DNA of 64,000 bases from QHXM01 sp032160705. Its GTDB lineage: Bacteria > Acidobacteriota > Blastocatellia > Pyrinomonadales > Pyrinomonadaceae. Shown here in pieces: positions 1 to 8,310 of this stretch. Both the position numbers and the translations under genes were made by a program. The notes under the pieces are model-generated. The model saw only the letters and a program-made list of their open reading frames with translations, had not been told where the DNA came from and did no database searches. The stretch is from positions 62,001-126,000 of the forward strand of contig JAVHVE010000018.1 of NCBI GenBank assembly GCA_032160705.1. Reading direction: 5' to 3'. Numbering within the stretch: the stretch's first letter is position 1; each line of letters opens with the position of its first letter.

Positions 1-66
1 ATCGTCGAGCGCGGTTCACGCGCTGCACTCGGTCGCCCCGTCGAGAATATTCGGGCGTTGTTATGA
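1..66 (+). CDS. 3' end of an unidentified CDS
   Basis: Frame 1 is open from the window edge to a TGA at 64-66 and encodes 21 residues ending in PVENIRALL. Codon use looks like the neighbouring real genes. The fragment is too short to assign to a family. It lies about 150 bases before radA on the same strand. It could also be a chance open frame. Confidence 0.4.
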   Translation: MVERGSRAALGRPVENIRALL

Positions 67-218
67 ATAGCTACAAACCTCAGGTTGTGCTGTGGCTGCC
101 AATGAGAGGCAGAACTGGTAAAATATAAACTGACTCCCGAAAAATTTAGAGCCCTATAGAAGCTTCCTGGCCAGTGTGCTGGAAGGAAGCTGTCAGGGTG
201 AGGAGTGGAGAAAAGCAG

Positions 219-1595
219 GTGGCGAAAGCAGCAACGACGGTTTACGTTTGTCAGAAATGCGGGAATCAGTCGCGCAAGTGGTTGGGGAAATGTCCTGACT
301 GCGGCGAGTGGAATTCGTTTGTCGAGGAACGCGCTCGCGCAGCAGTGAAGAAAGAAGGCGCGGCGGCGCGCGGCGGTTTCACGATGCGCGAGGTCAAGCC
401 GGTCGCCTACAGCGAGATTGAATCGCAGGACGATGCGCGCGTCTCTTCCGGTATCGCAGAATTTGACCGCGTGCTCGGCGGCGGCGTTGTGCCCGGAAGC
501 CTCGTGCTGATCGGCGGCGACCCTGGGATTGGCAAGTCCACTTTGCTGGCGCAGGCTGCTGACAAGTTGAGCGGGCAGGGAATGACCGTGCTCTACGTGT
601 CGGGCGAAGAGTCTGAGCGTCAGATCAAGATGCGCGGCGAGCGGTTGGGGCTGGAAGCGTTGAATCTTTATCTTCTGCCGGAGACAAACCTCGAAAGCAT
701 CTTCACTGAAATCGAGCGAATGACGCCGGATGTCGTGATCGTTGATTCAATCCAGACAGTCTTTTCGTCGAGCATCGAAAGCGCGCCCGGCTCAGTCTCG
801 CAAGTCCGAGAAGTCGCAGGGCAGTTTCTCATGCTGGCCAAGAATCGCGGGATTCCTGTCTTCCTCATCGGCCACGTCACAAAGGAAGGCTCTATCGCCG
901 GGCCGAAGGCTCTGGAGCACATCGTTGACACGGTGCTCTATTTCGAAGGCGAGCGTCACCATAATCATCGCATCGTGCGCGCCACCAAGAATCGTTTCGG
1001 CGCGGCGAATGAAGTCGGCGTGTTTGAAATGACGGGCGCGGGGCTCATCGCAGTAGCCAATCCTTCGGAGATGTTTTTGCAGGAAAGACCGCTTGGCGTG
1101 GCCGGGTCTGTGGTGACGGCCTGCATGGAGGGGACGCGCCCCGTGCTCGTAGAGATTCAGGCGCTGGTTTCAGGCTCGAAGTATGGCACCGGAAGGCGAA
1201 TGACGCAGGGCGTTGACCAGAACCGCGTCGCGCTCATGATCGCCATGCTGGAAAAGCGCGTCGGGTTTCACCTGATGGGCGACGACGTGTTCGTCAATAT
1301 CGCTGGCGGGCTTGAAATTGATGAGCCTGCGGCTGACCTCGGCGTCGTCTTAGCAATCGCGTCGAGCTTCAAAAACGTGCCGATTGACGCGCACACGGCT
1401 GTCTTCGGCGAAGTCGGCCTGACGGGCGAAGTGCGCGGCGCGATGCAGGCGCAGGCACGAGCGCGCGAGGCGCAAACGCTCGGCTTCAAGCGGCTCATCA
1501 TGCCCGCCTCCAACACCACCGGACTCGAACGCCTCCTCGGCCTGCGCGTCGTCGGCGTCCGCTCGGTCGAAGAGGCGCTCGACGAGATATTCTAA
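219..1595 (+). CDS. radA: DNA repair protein RadA
   Basis: RadA is a RecA-like ATPase that drives branch migration during recombinational repair. About 458 residues, the usual length. An N-terminal C4 zinc finger (CQKCG then CPDCGEWNSF, residues about 11-34) is followed by a RecA core with Walker A GGDPGIGKST near residue 100. The RadA-specific KNRFG motif (ATKNRFGAANEVG) comes next, and then a Lon-protease-like C-terminal domain. The chosen start is a GTG with AGGAG and GGAG just upstream; earlier in-frame starts lack family similarity. The next gene is a PIN/TRAM protein, as near radA in Firmicutes. The identification is secure; the exact start is less so. Confidence 0.96.
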   Translation: MAKAATTVYVCQKCGNQSRKWLGKCPDCGEWNSFVEERARAAVKKEGAAARGGFTMREVKPVAYSEIESQDDARVSSGIAEFDRVLGGGVVPGSLVLIGGDPGIGKSTLLAQAADKLSGQGMTVLYVSGEESERQIKMRGERLGLEALNLYLLPETNLESIFTEIERMTPDVVIVDSIQTVFSSSIESAPGSVSQVREVAGQFLMLAKNRGIPVFLIGHVTKEGSIAGPKALEHIVDTVLYFEGERHHNHRIVRATKNRFGAANEVGVFEMTGAGLIAVANPSEMFLQERPLGVAGSVVTACMEGTRPVLVEIQALVSGSKYGTGRRMTQGVDQNRVALMIAMLEKRVGFHLMGDDVFVNIAGGLEIDEPAADLGVVLAIASSFKNVPIDAHTAVFGEVGLTGEVRGAMQAQARAREAQTLGFKRLIMPASNTTGLERLLGLRVVGVRSVEEALDEIF

Positions 1596-1709
1596 AAAGC
1601 AGGAGACAGGAGACAGAAGACAGGAGACAGGAGAAAAGAAAATCTGTAACAGCGGTTCTCCGCCTGATTCTTCTGACTTCTGACTCCTGACTTCTGTATT
1701 CTGCTTTTC
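1596..1709. repeat. Heptamer-word hairpin 1
   Basis: The left arm (about 1597-1636) is a tandem of 7-nt words of the type CAGGAGA/CAGAAGA. The right arm (about 1668-1709) is built from the complementary words (CTGACTT, CTGACTC, CTGTATT). The arms pair over roughly 38 bp, with many G-U pairs. The loop carries its own perfect palindrome, GCGG-TTCT-CCGC. It lies between radA and the PIN/TRAM gene and is one of 13 such elements in the window. Confidence 0.85.
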
Positions 1710-1741
1710 TATTCCCCTTTTCGTGCTAAGATGCCAACATT

Positions 1742-2881
1742 ATGCGGACGAACGTTATTCTCATTCGATTAGTTTTCACCGCCATCCTGGTTTCATCCGG
1801 CTACGTGCTGCACCCTGTGTCCGGCGAGTGGCTCGCGTCAACAGGTCTTGTCTCCGGCGTCTTAGCTTCCAAGATCACTTCCGCCCTCGCTGCGGCTTTG
1901 ATCGCACTGGCAATCATCTTTTTTGAAGTACGCATCCGGCGCGCATCACTGAAGACTTTGATTGGCGCAGCCGTCGGCTCGATTATGGGCATCATCGGGG
2001 CTTACCTGATCGGCTCGCTCATCAGCCGCCAGGAATCTCTGGCCGTCGCGCCGGAGATGAAGACATTTCTGACGCTGGCGCTCACCTTCTTTATGGCGTA
2101 TGTCGGGTTGATGGTCGGGGCGGCCAAAGGCGATTATCTTGATCTGACCGCGCTTGGCGGAATCTTCAGCGACAAGACCATGCGGCGCGATTACAAGATT
2201 CTGGACACCTCCGTCATCATTGACGGGCGCATCTCCGACGTGGCCGAGACGGGCTTTCTTGGCGGCACAATCGTCATCCCGCAGTTTATCCTGCGTGAAT
2301 TGCAACAGGTGGCGGATTCGCCGGATTCTTCCAAGCGGCAGCGTGGGCGGCGCGGGCTCGACATGCTCAATCGCTTGCAGAACAATAGCGCGCTCGACAT
2401 TCAGATTGTTGAGACGGATTTCCCGGCGGTGCGTGAAGTTGATTTGAAGCTCATCGAGCTTGGCAAGCAATTGGACGCCGTCATCGTCACCAACGATTTC
2501 AATCTCAACAAGGTCGCCCAACTGCGCGGCGTCAATGTGCTCAACATCAACGAACTGGCCAACGCTCTCAAACCCGTCGTCCTGCCCGGCGAAGCCATGA
2601 AGGTCTTCATCCTGAAGGAAGGCAAAGAGTATAACCAGGGCGTTGCTTACCTTGACGACGGCACAATGGTCGTCGTTGACAACGCGCGCAAATTGATTGG
2701 CAGAAATGCCGAAATTGCCGTCACCAGCGTGCTGCAAACCACCGCCGGAAAAATGATCTTCGGTCGCCTCTGGGAAGAATCGGGCGAGAACGGCACGACA
2801 GAGCAGCAACGCAGCAACGGGACACGCCGCCCCGTGCGAGATATTCGTCCCGCGCCAACGCGCATCGGTGAAGAAGGATGA
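1742..2881 (+). CDS. Membrane-anchored PIN/TRAM domain protein (YacL-like)
   Basis: Encodes 379 residues. Four hydrophobic segments fill the first 130 or so. A PIN ribonuclease-type domain follows, with acidic metal ligands in LDTSVIIDGRI, a conserved VIPQFILRELQ helix and VTNDFNLNK. A TRAM RNA-binding domain (about residues 280-345, GKEYNQGVAYLDDGTMVVV) comes next, and the tail is charged. This is the architecture of Bacillus YacL-type proteins. The radA - PIN/TRAM - ispD - ispF order also matches Firmicutes, although disA is absent here. Probable role: a membrane-tethered RNase or RNA-binding protein. Its substrate is unknown. Confidence 0.9.
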   Translation: MRTNVILIRLVFTAILVSSGYVLHPVSGEWLASTGLVSGVLASKITSALAAALIALAIIFFEVRIRRASLKTLIGAAVGSIMGIIGAYLIGSLISRQESLAVAPEMKTFLTLALTFFMAYVGLMVGAAKGDYLDLTALGGIFSDKTMRRDYKILDTSVIIDGRISDVAETGFLGGTIVIPQFILRELQQVADSPDSSKRQRGRRGLDMLNRLQNNSALDIQIVETDFPAVREVDLKLIELGKQLDAVIVTNDFNLNKVAQLRGVNVLNINELANALKPVVLPGEAMKVFILKEGKEYNQGVAYLDDGTMVVVDNARKLIGRNAEIAVTSVLQTTAGKMIFGRLWEESGENGTTEQQRSNGTRRPVRDIRPAPTRIGEEG

Positions 2882-2884
2882 GGG

Positions 2885-2989
2885 AAAAGCAGAATTCAGG
2901 AGTCAGCATCCAGAATCCAGAATGATAAGGCTGAAACCCGCTTTTATTTTATTCTGACTCCTGAATTCTGGATTCTGGATTCTGCTTTT
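2885..2989. repeat. Heptamer-word hairpin 2
   Basis: The left arm (2885-2922) reads CAGAATT, CAGGAGT, CAGCATC, CAGAATC, CAGAAT. The right arm (2951-2989), read as its complement, has the same kinds of word in another order: CAGAATC, CAGAATC, CAGAATT, CAGGAGT, CAGAAT. The arms therefore pair in a shifted register and are not a simple inverted copy. The loop contains AAGGCTGAAACC. The right arm ends at base 2989 and the ispD ATG is base 2990. Confidence 0.85.
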
Positions 2990-3697
2990 ATGAATATCGC
3001 CATCATCGCTGCCGCCGGGCAGGGCACGCGGTTGGGCGGGAAGCGCGCCAAGCAGTTTCTCGAACTCGCGGGCGTCCCCGTCATCATTCACACGCTCAGA
3101 AAATTCGAGCAGTGTGCAGCCATTCAGGAAGTCGTCGCGGTCTTGCCTGCGCCGGATGTCGCGGGGTTTCTCGCGCTGGCAGGCAACTACGAATTGCGAA
3201 AGCTCGCGCGCGTGGTTGCAGGGGGGGCGACCAGGGGGCAATCGGTCTGGCGTGGGCTTCAGGCTGTCCGCGCCGCCACCGCTGAGATTATCGCCGTGCA
3301 TGACGGCGTGCGTCCCTTCGTCACGCCATTGGAAATTGAATGCACGGTGCAGGCGGCGCAGGCGAGCGGCGCGGCCATTCTCACCGCCCCGGCTGTAGAT
3401 ACCATCAAGGAAGTAGAAAACCATCAAGTAGTGCGGACGCTTGAGCGCACGCGGCTGCAACGCGCTCTCACGCCGCAGTGCTTTCGCTATGAACTGCTGC
3501 GCCGCGCCTATGAACAATCGCCGGAATTGATCGCCAACGCGACCGACGATAGCTCTCTCGTCGAATTGCTCGGCGCAACCGTCACAGTCATCGAAGGCGA
3601 CGCACGCAACATCAAGATCACACGACGTGAAGACATCGCATTAGCTGAAAGCATTTTAGAGCAGGAGACAGAATACAGAAGACAGGAGTCAGAATGA
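2990..3697 (+). CDS. ispD: 2-C-methyl-D-erythritol 4-phosphate cytidylyltransferase
   Basis: IspD transfers CMP from CTP to MEP, the third step of the non-mevalonate isoprenoid pathway. 235 residues, normal length. The N-terminal nucleotide-binding loop is AAAGQGTRLGGKRAKQF. HDGVRPFV lies in the central region and TDDSSLVE near residue 182. The ATG directly follows a heptamer hairpin, and no Shine-Dalgarno sequence is visible. The last 11 or so residues (ending TEYRRQESE) are encoded by the left arm of the next hairpin, so the repeat has been absorbed into the C-terminus. It sits directly upstream of ispF, the usual pairing. Confidence 0.97.
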   Translation: MNIAIIAAAGQGTRLGGKRAKQFLELAGVPVIIHTLRKFEQCAAIQEVVAVLPAPDVAGFLALAGNYELRKLARVVAGGATRGQSVWRGLQAVRAATAEIIAVHDGVRPFVTPLEIECTVQAAQASGAAILTAPAVDTIKEVENHQVVRTLERTRLQRALTPQCFRYELLRRAYEQSPELIANATDDSSLVELLGATVTVIEGDARNIKITRREDIALAESILEQETEYRRQESE

Positions 3698-3772
3698 TAA
3701 GGCTGAAACCTTCTTTCTTCTGATTTTCTTTTCTCCTGACTTCTGACTCCTGTCTTCTGTATTCTGCTTTTT
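3660..3772. repeat. Heptamer-word hairpin 3
   Basis: The left arm (3660-3695) consists of CAGGAGA, CAGAATA, CAGAAGA, CAGGAGT, CAGAAT and is also the 3' coding end of ispD. The right arm (3731-3772) carries the complementary words and ends right at the ispF ATG (3773). The loop holds AAGGCTGAAACCTT, whose ends can pair (AAGG/CCTT), followed by CTGATTTTCTTTT. Confidence 0.85.
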
Positions 3773-4249
3773 ATGTATCGCATCGGCATCGGACATGACA
3801 CGCATCGTTTGGCGGCAGGGCGACCGCTGATTCTGGGTGGTGTGTTGATTGAGGCTGAATATGGCGCTGATGGGCATTCCGATGCGGACGCGCTTGCTCA
3901 TGCGGTGGCAGACGCCATCCTGGGCGCGTTGTGCGAGGGCGACTTGGGAGTCCATTTCCCGGATCGTGATCCGCAGTGGAAGGATGCTGACAGCCTTGAC
4001 TTGCTGGCGCGCGTGATGTGGCTGGCGGGCGAGCGCGGCTGGCGCGTTGTCAATCTGGATGCGACGGTGATGCTGGAACGCCCGCGCCTGCGCCCATACG
4101 TCCTGGAGATGCGGGAGAAGTTGGCACAGACTCTGGATGTCGAGCCTGCGTGCGTGAGCGTGAAGGCCAAGACGGGCGAGGGATTGGACGCGGTTGGGCG
4201 CGGCGAGGCCGTGACGGTGCAGGCTGTGATCTTGTTGACGTGCGCTTAA
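3773..4249 (+). CDS. ispF: 2-C-methyl-D-erythritol 2,4-cyclodiphosphate synthase
   Basis: IspF cyclises CDP-methylerythritol phosphate to the 2,4-cyclodiphosphate with release of CMP. 158 residues, as expected. Zinc-binding residues lie in GIGHDTHRL near the N-terminus and in the GHSDADALAHA segment. GDLGVHFPD and the C-terminal KAKTGEGLDAVGRGEA are typical. The ATG follows a hairpin with only T-rich sequence before it and no Shine-Dalgarno site. The pyrimidine-nucleoside phosphorylase gene starts 17 bases downstream. Confidence 0.97.
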   Translation: MYRIGIGHDTHRLAAGRPLILGGVLIEAEYGADGHSDADALAHAVADAILGALCEGDLGVHFPDRDPQWKDADSLDLLARVMWLAGERGWRVVNLDATVMLERPRLRPYVLEMREKLAQTLDVEPACVSVKAKTGEGLDAVGRGEAVTVQAVILLTCA

Positions 4250-4266
4250 GTTGGGAGGAAGGCTTT

Positions 4267-5586
4267 TTGAGACCGCAGGACGTGATACGCAAAAAACGGG
4301 ATGGCGGCAGCCTCTCGCGCGAGGAAATCGCGTTCTTCGTTGACGGTGTGACGCGGGGCACTCTGGCGGACTATCAAGCGTCCGCGTTGTTGATGGCTAT
4401 CTGTCTCAATGGCATGACAGCTTCCGAAACGGCGATGCTGACGGATGCGATGCTTCATTCAGGCGAGATACTGGATTTCTCAGACATCGCTCAACCGAAA
4501 GTTGATAAGCATTCGACGGGCGGCGTCGGCGATAAAACTTCGCTCATCCTGGCTCCGCTCGTCGCCGTCTGCGGTGCGGCAGTTCCGATGATCTCCGGGC
4601 GGGGCTTGGGACACACGGGCGGAACGCTCGATAAACTCGAATCAATTCCCGGCTATCGCGTTCATCTCTCGCTCGCGGAATTTCGAGTGATTCTGGGACA
4701 AATCGGCTTTGCCATGATGGGGCAGACCGGCGAGATTGCGCCCGCAGACAAAAAGCTCTACGCGTTACGTGACGCGACCGCGACTGTGGAAGCAATTCCG
4801 CTCATCGTTGCTTCCATCATGTCGAAGAAACTGGCCGCAGGTCTTGATGCGCTCGTGCTGGATGTCAAAACCGGGACAGGGGCTTTCATGTCGGATGAGG
4901 ATGATGCAAGGGAACTGGCACGCGCTCTGGTCTCGACCGGCAATTCCTGCGGCGTTCGCACGGAAGCCCTCATCACGGATATGAATCAACCGCTCGGACG
5001 CGGCGTCGGGCATGCTATCGAAGTGCGCGAGTGCATTGAGATTTTGCGAAACGAGCCGAGCGAGGGCGCGCGCCCCGTGATGGAGCTTTCGTTGGAGTTG
5101 GCCGCCCGGATGGTTGCTCTCTCCGGCGTCGAGCCAGGGCTTGAAGAAGCGCGGAAGAAAATTCAAAGAGCGCTTGAATCCGGCGCGGCGCTTGAATGTT
5201 TTCGCCGGAACATCGAGGCTCAGGGCGGCGACGCGCACGTCTGCGACGACCCCGTGCGACTTCTCCCTTTGACACCGCACGAGGTTAAGGTAGAATCCAC
5301 GCGCACTGGATTTGTCACCGGGATTGATGCGGCTGAGGTCGGCAACGCCATCGCCTCAATCGGCGGAGGCCGAGCGCGCATGGAAGATGCGATTGACCCG
5401 GGCGTAGGCTACGCCGCCGAGCGCAAGATCGGCGATGAAGTGAAAGCAGGCGAGACTCTTGGATTGCTCTACTGCCGCGACCCTGCACAAGGAAGAATGG
5501 CTTCTGAGCGCATCCAGGCCGCCTACACTATCGGTGCAAATTCCACATCCGCCCCCACATTGATTAAGGAAGTTATTACGGCATGA
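4267..5586 (+). CDS. pdp: Pyrimidine-nucleoside phosphorylase (thymidine phosphorylase family)
   Basis: Cleaves uridine, deoxyuridine or thymidine with phosphate to the base and (deoxy)ribose 1-phosphate. The chosen TTG start lies a few bases after GGAGGAAGG (4254-4262) and gives 439 residues, the normal length; the frame upstream overlaps ispF and has no similarity. The family signature KHSTGGVGDKTSLILAPL and the following SGRGLGHTGGTLDKL are intact, as is the phosphate/sugar-binding region around residue 190 (KKLAAGLDALVLDVKTGTGAF). Its stop overlaps the next ATG by 4 bases (ATGA), so it opens the nucleoside uptake and salvage operon. Sequence does not separate the uridine-type from the thymidine-type enzyme. 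Confidence 0.95.
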   Translation: MRPQDVIRKKRDGGSLSREEIAFFVDGVTRGTLADYQASALLMAICLNGMTASETAMLTDAMLHSGEILDFSDIAQPKVDKHSTGGVGDKTSLILAPLVAVCGAAVPMISGRGLGHTGGTLDKLESIPGYRVHLSLAEFRVILGQIGFAMMGQTGEIAPADKKLYALRDATATVEAIPLIVASIMSKKLAAGLDALVLDVKTGTGAFMSDEDDARELARALVSTGNSCGVRTEALITDMNQPLGRGVGHAIEVRECIEILRNEPSEGARPVMELSLELAARMVALSGVEPGLEEARKKIQRALESGAALECFRRNIEAQGGDAHVCDDPVRLLPLTPHEVKVESTRTGFVTGIDAAEVGNAIASIGGGRARMEDAIDPGVGYAAERKIGDEVKAGETLGLLYCRDPAQGRMASERIQAAYTIGANSTSAPTLIKEVITA

Positions 5587-6608
5587 AGTCATTTCGTCTC
5601 TGGACATCTCTGGCAGCCTTCTGCGTGTTTGCGCTCGCGCTTCTCGGAAGCTCTGCCTGCAACATGGGAGCGAGGAGCGAGGCGGATAAAGACAAAGTTC
5701 ACGTCGGAATTGTTTTCGACATCGGCGGCAAGGACGACCGCTCGTTCAATGCCTCCGCCTGGGAGGGCGTGAAGCGTGCGGCGAAAGATTTCCCGATTGT
5801 GCTGCGCGACGTAGAGCCGGGCGACCCGACTTCCGTTGAGCCAGCCATTCGCGCCTTCGCCGAGCGCAATTATGATCTGGTGATCGGCGTCGGTTTTGAG
5901 CAGATGCCCGTCGTCGAGCGAGTCGCTAAAGACTATCCCAATGTCAACTTTGTCATCATAGACGGCGTGATTGATCTGCCGAACGTGGCGTCTCTCGTCT
6001 TCAAAGAGCATCAAGGCTCTTACCTTGTCGGGATGATCGCGGCGATGAAATCGCAGACCGGCACGATAGGTTTCATCGGCGGCATGGACATCCCCCTCAT
6101 CCACAAATTCGAGACAGGGTACGAGGAAGGCGCGCGTGCCGCCAATCCAAAGATTAATGTGCTCGCCAATTATGTCGGGGTGACGCCTGCCGCGTGGAAC
6201 AATCCGGGGCAGGGAAAGGAACTGGCTATCGCGCAGATCGGCAAAGGCGCGGACGTGATTTTCACAGCCGCAGGCAATTCCGGTCTCGGCGCATTCGACG
6301 CCGCCGAGCAGCAAAAAAGGTTCGTCATCGGCGTTGACTCGAATCAAAACTGGGTGAAGCCCGGCTACGTTCTGACCAGCATGGTCAAGCGGATTGATAA
6401 CGCCGTCTATCAAATCGTCAATGAGCGCGTCAGCGGGCGATTCCAGGCTGGTGTGCATGTCTACGGACTTGAGAATGAAGGAGTGGGCTACGCCGTTGAC
6501 CAGTACAACGAAAAGCTGATCCCGCCCGAAGTGCTTCAAAAAGTCGAAGCGGCCAAACAAGACATCATCAACGGGAAAATTCAAGTGACCGACGCAATGG
6601 CAAAATAG
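5583..6608 (+). CDS. BMP-family nucleoside-binding lipoprotein
   Basis: Periplasmic, lipid-anchored substrate-binding protein of the Med/BMP family (PnrA/TmpC/BmpA type), which bind purine nucleosides. The signal peptide ends in a lipobox, LLGSSAC, with the Cys near residue 26. The mature part opens with VGIVFDIGGKDDRSFN and contains GFEQMPVVE, IGFIGGMDIPLIHKFE and GVDSNQNW, all typical of the family. It overlaps the phosphorylase stop and precedes an ABC ATPase and two permeases, so it should supply substrate to that importer. 341 residues, complete. Confidence 0.94.
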   Translation: MKSFRLWTSLAAFCVFALALLGSSACNMGARSEADKDKVHVGIVFDIGGKDDRSFNASAWEGVKRAAKDFPIVLRDVEPGDPTSVEPAIRAFAERNYDLVIGVGFEQMPVVERVAKDYPNVNFVIIDGVIDLPNVASLVFKEHQGSYLVGMIAAMKSQTGTIGFIGGMDIPLIHKFETGYEEGARAANPKINVLANYVGVTPAAWNNPGQGKELAIAQIGKGADVIFTAAGNSGLGAFDAAEQQKRFVIGVDSNQNWVKPGYVLTSMVKRIDNAVYQIVNERVSGRFQAGVHVYGLENEGVGYAVDQYNEKLIPPEVLQKVEAAKQDIINGKIQVTDAMAK

Positions 6609-6683
6609 TTTTCAGTTTTTAGTTTTCAGTTTCCAGCAAAAGCCGAGAACTGAAAACTAAAAACTGAAAACTGAAAACTGAAC
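6607..6683. repeat. Heptamer-word hairpin 4
   Basis: The left arm (6607-6636) repeats words of the form AGTTTTC. The right arm (6647-6683) is CTGAAAA, CTAAAAA, CTGAAAA, CTGAAAA, CTGAA. The loop is only about 10 bases. It starts inside the TAG stop of the lipoprotein gene and ends at the base before the ATG of the ATPase gene (6684). The word differs from hairpins 1-3 but the unit is again 7 nt. Confidence 0.85.
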
Positions 6684-8195
6684 ATGCTTGAGCTACGCAA
6701 CATCACCAAACGATTCGGCGCAGTGCTGGCGAATGACCAGATAAACATCAAGGTCAGGGCTGGAACGATTCACGCCATCGTGGGCGAGAACGGCGCTGGC
6801 AAGTCAACCGCGATGCGGATCGCTTACGGCTTTTACACGGCTGATAGCGGCGAGATTGTGGTTGATGGTGAGGTGCGTCCGATTAAGACGCCGCACGATG
6901 CCATCGCGCTTGGCATCGGCATGGTTCACCAGCATTTCATGTTGGTTGAGCCGATGACGGTCGCCGAAAACATAGTGCTCGGCGCAGAGCCGGGCGCGGT
7001 TACTTCGCTCGATCTGCGCGGTGCCGGGACGCAGATTCGGGCGCTCTCCGAAGAGTTCGGATTGGCGATTAACCCGAACGCTACTATCGAGAGTCTGTCA
7101 GTTGGGCAACAGCAGCGCGTCGAGTTGCTGAAGGCGCTCTATCGCCAGGCGCGGCTCTTGATTCTGGATGAGCCGACGGCAGTGCTGACGCCGCAGGAAG
7201 TCGAGGAGTTCTTCGGTATCTTGAGGCGAATGCGTGAACAGGGCAAAACCGTCGTCATCATCACGCACAAACTCGCGGAGGTTCTGGCCATCTCAGACGA
7301 CGTGACCGTCATGCGTGATGGCCGCGTGGTTGGCGAGGTGAAAACTGCGGACACCAATGCGGCGGAACTGGCGCGCATGATGGTCGGGCGCGATGTCTTG
7401 TTGAGAATTGAAAAGCCGGAAGCTGTCGCCGGTGAGACGGTCTTGAGCGTGCGCGGTTTGACCGTTGCCCTGAAGGATGGAACACCGCGTCTTAACGATG
7501 TCTCGTTCGACGTGCGCGCGGGCGAGATTGTCGGCATCGCGGGTGTCGAGGGCAACGGCCAGACGGAGTTGATCGAAGCGCTGGCCGGGTTGATAGTGCC
7601 GCCCGCCGTGTCCGGCGTCACCGAATTCGAGGGACGCAATATCACCCACGCCTCTGCGCGCAAGCGTAAAGAAATGGGCATCGCGCATATCCCCGAAGAC
7701 CGTCACCGGCGCGGGTTGCTGCTCGATTTCGATCTTTCGGAAAATTCTATCCTCGGCGTTCACTATCGCCGCCCGGCGGTCGCGCATCTGGGCGGAGTGT
7801 GGCTGGACAACGAGGCGATTCGCAAGCACGCCGAAGCCGTCATCAAAGATTTTGACGTGCGCCCGCCGAACCCGGATTTGCCTGCGCGCGCTCTGTCAGG
7901 CGGCAACCAGCAGAAGCTCATCATCGGGCGCGAGTTCGATCTTAAACCTAAGCTCCTGCTTGTCTCGCAGCCGACGCGCGGCGTGGACATCGGCGCAATC
8001 GAGTTCATACACGCCAAGCTCGTCGCGCTTCGTGACGCGGGCTGCGCCGTGCTGCTCATTTCCGCAGAGTTGGAAGAGGTGACGGCGCTCGCCGACCGCC
8101 TCCTGGTGATTCACAATGGCCGAATCGTCGGCGAAGTCGATCCTAAGCGCACGAGTCCCGAAGAAATTGGATTGCTGATGACAGGGGGACATTAA
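6684..8195 (+). CDS. Nucleoside ABC transporter, double ATPase subunit
   Basis: Energises nucleoside import with the two permeases that follow. 503 residues with two ABC cassettes. The first has Walker A GENGAGKST (about residues 34-42), signature LSVGQQQRVELLKAL and Walker B LLILDEPTAVL. The second has a degenerate P-loop (GVEGNGQTEL), signature ALSGGNQQKLIIGREF and LLVSQPTRGVD in place of canonical Walker B. The weaker second site is usual in this sugar/nucleoside ATPase group (RbsA, YufO/NupA). The ATG is preceded by a hairpin arm and has no Shine-Dalgarno motif. Confidence 0.94.
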   Translation: MLELRNITKRFGAVLANDQINIKVRAGTIHAIVGENGAGKSTAMRIAYGFYTADSGEIVVDGEVRPIKTPHDAIALGIGMVHQHFMLVEPMTVAENIVLGAEPGAVTSLDLRGAGTQIRALSEEFGLAINPNATIESLSVGQQQRVELLKALYRQARLLILDEPTAVLTPQEVEEFFGILRRMREQGKTVVIITHKLAEVLAISDDVTVMRDGRVVGEVKTADTNAAELARMMVGRDVLLRIEKPEAVAGETVLSVRGLTVALKDGTPRLNDVSFDVRAGEIVGIAGVEGNGQTELIEALAGLIVPPAVSGVTEFEGRNITHASARKRKEMGIAHIPEDRHRRGLLLDFDLSENSILGVHYRRPAVAHLGGVWLDNEAIRKHAEAVIKDFDVRPPNPDLPARALSGGNQQKLIIGREFDLKPKLLLVSQPTRGVDIGAIEFIHAKLVALRDAGCAVLLISAELEEVTALADRLLVIHNGRIVGEVDPKRTSPEEIGLLMTGGH

Positions 8196-8308
8196 AAGCA
8201 GGAGACAGAATACAGAAGTCAGAAGTCAGAATGGAAAGGGCGGAGAACCGCTTTTCTTCTGATTTTCTTTTATTCTGACTCCTGTATTCTGACTTCTGAC
8301 TCCTGAGG
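8194..8308. repeat. Heptamer-word hairpin 5
   Basis: The left arm (8194-8232) is CAGGAGA, CAGAATA, CAGAAGT, CAGAAGT, CAGAAT and starts in the ATPase stop codon. The right arm (8271-8308) has the complementary words. The loop contains GCGG-AGAA-CCGC, the exact reverse complement of the loop palindrome in hairpin 1. The next gene starts 2 bases after the arm. Confidence 0.85.
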
Positions 8309-8310
8309 TT

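Noticed and set aside
5589..6584. Long open frame antisense to the BMP lipoprotein gene (331 codons)
   Set aside because: It mirrors a clearly coding gene, has no recognisable domain, and such frames arise from GC-rich codon bias. The same applies to antisense frames at 1946-2809, 8614-9273, 11658-12554, 35648-36667 and 37873-38739.
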